A DNA stretch of 64,000 bases from Odiellus spinosus (taxonomy: Eukaryota > Arthropoda > Arachnida > Opiliones > Phalangiidae), in assembly GCA_963920705.1 (NCBI GenBank), contig OY987238.1, positions 11,960,183 to 12,024,182 on the forward strand. The letters are read 5' to 3'. The notes beneath the pieces are model-generated. The model was not told the DNA's origin. It did not search any database and saw only the letters and a list, made by a program, of their open reading frames with translations. Both the position numbers and the translations under genes were made by a program. Below are positions 59,805 through 64,000 of the stretch, piece after piece; positions within the stretch are counted from its first letter, which is position 1; the number at the start of each line of letters is the position of its first letter.

Positions 59805-60255
59805 TTTAGACTATCAGCTTTGAAATCGTTTTTATTTTTAAATCGGTTTGTTTCATGATAATGATTTCATTGCTTGGCATATATCTTTACAGTTGACCCC
59901 AAAATTTCAGTTTGACCAAGAAGGATCAGATAAGGAGAGGAAAAGTGGGAACGGCGCGGCTCCTACTGTGTCGGCCTAAACTCCCACTCTGGGAGAACGG
60001 GGGACAGACGGGGGTAGAGATGCTTCGTGGTAAATTGTTGTCACGTGGGTAAAACGAATCCTTTATGAGACGCGCTAGCTAGCGACCACGTGACAACAGT
60101 TTACCTCGAGAATTTCCTATCCCCCTTTCCACCCGAGTGGGAGGTTGGCTCTTCTCTCTCTAACTCAACGCAGCCCCACTTTTCCTCTCCTTATCTGATC
60201 CTTCTTGGTTTGACCTTTGTAAAAGTTTTAAGAACGATTTCAAAGTCAAATATGA
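59805..60255. mobile_element. MITE family C, copy 3 (decayed), carrying D1
   Basis: GAAATCG.TTTT, TTACAGTTGACCCCAAAATT, and on the far side TTTGACCTTTGTAAAAGTTT and ACGATTTCAAAGTC follow family C order; D1 interrupts it. Confidence 0.7.
59917..60207 (+). mobile_element. MITE family D, copy 1
   Basis: 291 bases with perfect ends of about 34 bases (CAAGAAGGATCAGATAAGGA onward), and the 7-base duplication GTTTGAC (59910-59916 and 60208-60214). Contains CACGTGGG and CACGTGAC. Confidence 0.93.
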
Positions 60256-60835
60256 ACCTGGATAGTGTACGTGTCGACTCCTCGAAAGAATTACTTGTCT
60301 CTGAATTCGATTTGGACAATCTTGTTAATTTCAGATTGTATTAAAATGACGCAATTGCTGGTCACTCTGTTCATCCTTTTTTTTGGTTTTAGAAAAATTT
60401 ACGAAAATTCTACTTAAATTCTATCTAAAACTCGTAGAAAGACTAAGAAAATTCGTGAGAGCTTCCCTTTAAAACTCTACGTAAATTTTTTCCCACCGTT
60501 ACGATTTAAGGTCGTCGAAACTGACTTAAGATTTCCGAATGTTATTTGAGATTTTTAAAGCCAATTTTAACTGAACTTTTAATCCCGTAATATTTTTCTT
60601 TTTTAATTTTCTTTCTTTGTAACATTTTCCGCTGTTGGTGAATCCCGCCTAATTTAGAATTCTCTTTAGTGTATACTTTGCGCCCTGGTTTCGCGCTCAT
60701 TTTGCCTAAGGGCCAAAAAATGCTTTCACTCTTCTTCTTTAACTTTGGCGTCGAAAGACAACTTTTAATGAATTTCTTCTCACGGTTTCTCTTAAAAGGA
60801 TAGATGCAAAATATAGTTTAAAGTGCGGCTTTCAC

Positions 60836-61345
60836 TGATTTTTATGAACTCTAAATAGAAATTGAGTTATATTTTCGGGTTGATCGTTAAAAAACGATTC
60901 AAAATATACATATGTCCAGAAGCCGATGAAACCCTCCTTTGAAGTCTACTACTCCAATGTTCGATATAGCGCTCCTCTCTGTATGGGTAAAATTCCCAAT
61001 TTTACGAGTTAGAAGGGGTCCTACTTCATCCCCCTGTCTACGGAAAATTGGAAATTCTCCCTCTCCACAAACGACGACGTTTTTTGACGAACTCCAAGGC
61101 TGCTAGAGATATTCGCTCGACGAACTCCCTCTCCGAAAATATCTACCGTTAGGAGGCGTACGAATCGCGCTTTTTGAAACTAACCCATACAGAGAGGGGT
61201 AGACAAGACCCGGGAGTAATAGACTTCAAAGGAGGGTTTTATCGGCTTCTGACACAAGCTATAAGATCGCTTTCGCGCAGTTTTTTTTCGTAGAGGTACT
61301 TATCTTCCGTATGAAAATACGTCATATATCGGAAAACAATTGCCT
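60836..61345 (+). repeat. repeat I, copy 9, split by A3
   Basis: Left 60836-60916 (TATGAACTCTAAATAGAAAT to ATACATATGTC); right 61252-61345 (AAGATCGCTTTCGCGCAG, GAGGTACTTATC, TACGTCATATATCGG). Confidence 0.75.
60917..61251. mobile_element. MITE family A, copy 3, nested in repeat I
   Basis: 335 bases with intact ends but no matching 7-base flanks (ATATGTC versus ACACAAG), so the junction has a deletion of host repeat or the copy arose by exchange. Confidence 0.88.
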
Positions 61346-63008
61346 CTTTATTTTAAACATTTTATTTAAACTTTTACAACCATCCTTTAATCTCCAGCTT
61401 ATTCTTACGTATGAAGAAATTAACTAAAACCTCTACATTAATTTTTAATTATATTTCAAGAAACTGCTCGCTTGTTTAAATTATTTTTATTAATTTAGGA
61501 ACATTTTCTATACCGTAAATTCTTTTGTTCATTCATTTTTAAATAATTAATGCAATTAATAATTAAACGTCGGGTATAAAATAATTTACTTGAATTTCTC
61601 ACTTTTAAACGAAGATTCCCGCGCTTTTTAAACGTAATACACACTTTGGAAATTCGCGGGAAATACAAATTTGGATAATTTTTATTTTGAAAATTAAGAA
61701 ATTTTATTAACTTTTTTTCTTCTGTATATGTAGGTATATATATTTTACATATTTCAACGTTTAATTATGTCTTAAAACATACAATATGGAAATAATTAAA
61801 TTTGGCTTGCTTGCGTATCTATATTTAGAACTGTATGCAAATTTGAGATCCAGAAATATTTCTCTTTCAAGCAAGATTGCGAGGTTACTTTCTATTATAT
61901 CGTTTATCAAAGTCCGTGTCATTGAATTCTTTACGAAACTAACGAAAATTCTATCCTTTAAAGACCCAAATTCGTAGAAAGTTTAATTAAAGAGCCTGAC
62001 GAAAAGTTTCGTCTGACAATTAGAAAAGGGAAACGTGATAGACCGTGGTATACTCAACATCTTCATCACTGACTAAATTGGAATCTTGTATAGGCTCTCT
62101 TTCAGATGCTTAGTTAACACTCTTAAAATGTGCCTTAATTACCATTGCTAAAGAGGTTTTTCTTTGGAATTTATAACCCTTCAATAGCTACAACTCTGTA
62201 TAATATACGCCCATCTTTGGTACCGTCGTGTTTATATTAGAAGTCGATGTATATAGTAGAAGTATGTTTTAGTTTTCTACATTTAGGGCAGAAGGGTACA
62301 TGTTATATTAAAGGCATAATACCATGAAAATTTATCTGAAAAATTTAACAAAAAAACTGACGACCATTACCGTCCTGTAGCACTTGATAAACATTGGGTA
62401 AACTGTGTAACTAACAAAACCTTGCTCTTATCTGAACGCTGTGAGTTAGAAAGTAGAGTATTTTTCGAGCTAAGGATACAAGTTTTCCTGGAAATATATA
62501 TCATTTTTAAAGTTAGATCAAAATTACGTCGAACAAGAAATGTGGTGCTAAATAAAGGAAAGGTCTTTATTAACAATTAGGCGGTAAGCTTTGAGTTTTT
62601 TAAGACGCAATTAAGCCTATATTTCCCCCTAACGATGCTTAAACTAATCGGGCCTTGCCAAAAAGATTGTCACTTATCGGAGTAAGAAATATGTGCACTA
62701 TTTAACTTTATATCACAACTCGCTGTTCTTATTTCATCATATTGTTGGATGGTATCAAGTCACAGTTATTCTCGTACTTGAAAAATCAATTTAAAATCGA
62801 GTGAATGAACCTTGTCGAACTCGATGGTAAACCCGAAACCAAACAAAAAGATCTTCAAAGCTTTAAAAGTTTTAATAAAATTTGTAGCTCGAAAACTAAG
62901 AGTTTGGACTTGGAGGAAATATAAGAGTGGATACCTGATTGTTTTCACAAATAGACTCTCTCATTGAACTTAGATTATATAGGTAAAGATGATTAACAAA
63001 ACATGCCC
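61346..63008. other. gene-free stretch
   Basis: AT-rich. Short frames only; nothing recognised. Confidence 0.4.
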
Positions 63009-63138
63009 TTCATAAGCTTCCCCTAACGGCAAACAGTGCAAAAAGTAGGAACTAACTAAATTCCATAGTTGTCACTCACGAGGTTTTGTTAGTTTCTACT
63101 TTTGCCAGCTCTGTTTGCCGTTAGAGGACGATTATGAA
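63009..63138. mobile_element. MITE family J, copy 3
   Basis: About 130 bases; TTCATAAGCTTCCCCTAACG and CCGTTAGAGGACGATTATGA ends; CACGAGGTTTTGTTAG inside as in copy 2. Confidence 0.8.
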
Positions 63139-63185
63139 CGCTAGGTTTTTGTTATTCATCGTTATCTCTTAAGATTGAGTTCTAG

Positions 63186-63513
63186 CAGAAGCCGATGAAA
63201 CCCTCCTTTGAAGTCTACTACTCCCGGGTCTTGTCTACCCCTCTCTGTATGGGTTATTCTGAAAAGGCGCGATTCGTACGCCTTGTAACGGTAGATGTTT
63301 TCGGAGCGAGAGCTCGTATCTCTAGCAGCCTTGGAGTTCGTCCAAAAAACGTCGTCGTTTGTGGAGAGAGAGAATTTCCAATTTTCCGTAGACAGGGGGG
63401 ATGAAGTAGGACCCCTTCTAACTCGTAAAATTGGGAATTTTACCCATACAGAGAGGAGCGCTATATGGAACATTGGAGTAGTAGACTTCAAAGGAGGGTT
63501 TCATCGGCTTCTG
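63186..63513. mobile_element. MITE family A, copy 4
   Basis: 328 bases, opposite orientation to copy 2; 7-base duplication GTTCTAG (63179-63185 and 63514-63520). Confidence 0.93.
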
Positions 63514-63520
63514 GTTCTAG

Positions 63521-64000
63521 ATTGAATTCCAATTCTGTCAATATATTTACTGGCTTAGCTCTGATATTCAAAACGTGAAGAGATCTGTGATACCTTCAAT
63601 ATTTTCTCCAAGGCTTGTAGATGGGTTTCCTGTAACGATGCTCGTTGCATCGTATAGGAAAAGATAAGGGAAAACTGTTAAACAACAACCAGATATCCCC
63701 CTGGTACTTCTTTCTATAGTCGAAACAAGTATTAAATTTCAGTTCATAAAACAAATTCACCTGCTTAACAACCAACTCGAAAGTTTTGAGCGAAAGAAAA
63801 TATAAAAATAGTTGGGTTTTTGTTGAAAACTGATACGGACCTACTGAGTTCAATATCAAATTTATATTTCGGCACGCACGTATAGACAAACCGAACTCCT
63901 TCGCTTCTTTACTTAATGCTTTTTAATCTAAGAAATAAGACCAAATTTTACATTGTAGTTTCTAAAATTTCAACCTGACTATTTAAAATATATATAACAT
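63521..64000. other. gene-free right edge
   Basis: Nothing recognised. An open - strand frame of about 100 codons at 63596-63889 has no splice or similarity support. Confidence 0.4.

Noticed and set aside
1-64000. tRNA genes
   Set aside because: Scanned for B-box-like GGTTCGANTCC; only isolated GTTCGA matches without a partner A box or stem pattern were seen.

Overview
The window is nuclear DNA from an animal. Genes are split by GT-AG introns, the intergenic DNA is AT-rich, and it is packed with short inverted-repeat elements, minisatellites and homopolymers. An Ihog-type Hedgehog co-receptor with four Ig and two FN3 domains points to an arthropod or close protostome relative; the species cannot be named from sequence alone. 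No rRNA, tRNA, CRISPR array, prokaryotic operon, viral gene or intact transposase was seen.

Genes lie mainly in the centre. (1) An Ihog/Boi-like receptor is on the + strand at 25753-31482. Fifteen exons can be read in phase, including two alternative first coding exons that each encode a signal peptide. (2) Protoporphyrinogen oxidase is on the - strand at 32954-35520: nine exons, 483 residues, convergent with the receptor gene. (3) A GSKIP homologue is on the - strand at 35653-36033: one exon, only 132 bases upstream of the PPOX start codon. (4) Facing away from GSKIP, a GC-richer block near 36.3 kb starts a + strand set of leader exons that reaches an ATG exon at 41531-41699; the rest of that gene was not found and probably lies beyond 64 kb. 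At the left edge (140-691) there may be two exons of another gene, weakly supported.

The rest (about 0.7-25.7 kb and 41.7-64 kb) is gene-poor and full of non-coding mobile elements. I give working letters to the families. A, D and E have ends beginning CAGAA or CAAGAA and 7-base target duplications. F has 8-base duplications and hAT-like ends. B and C share a TAGCTACGTTCACACTAG-like end. G and L are flanked by TTAA. H, Q and two pogo-like copies are flanked by TA. I is a longer unclassified repeat and J a short hairpin family. Many are nested (F in B in B; D in C; E in G; E in I; H in G; F and Q in G), which gives a relative order of invasion. Several minisatellite arrays share a GGTCAGGGAA-like core. 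Haem synthesis (PPOX), GSK3/PKA scaffolding (GSKIP) and Hedgehog reception have no obvious functional link; their adjacency looks like ordinary genome order, except that GSKIP and PPOX are close enough to ask whether they share a transcript.
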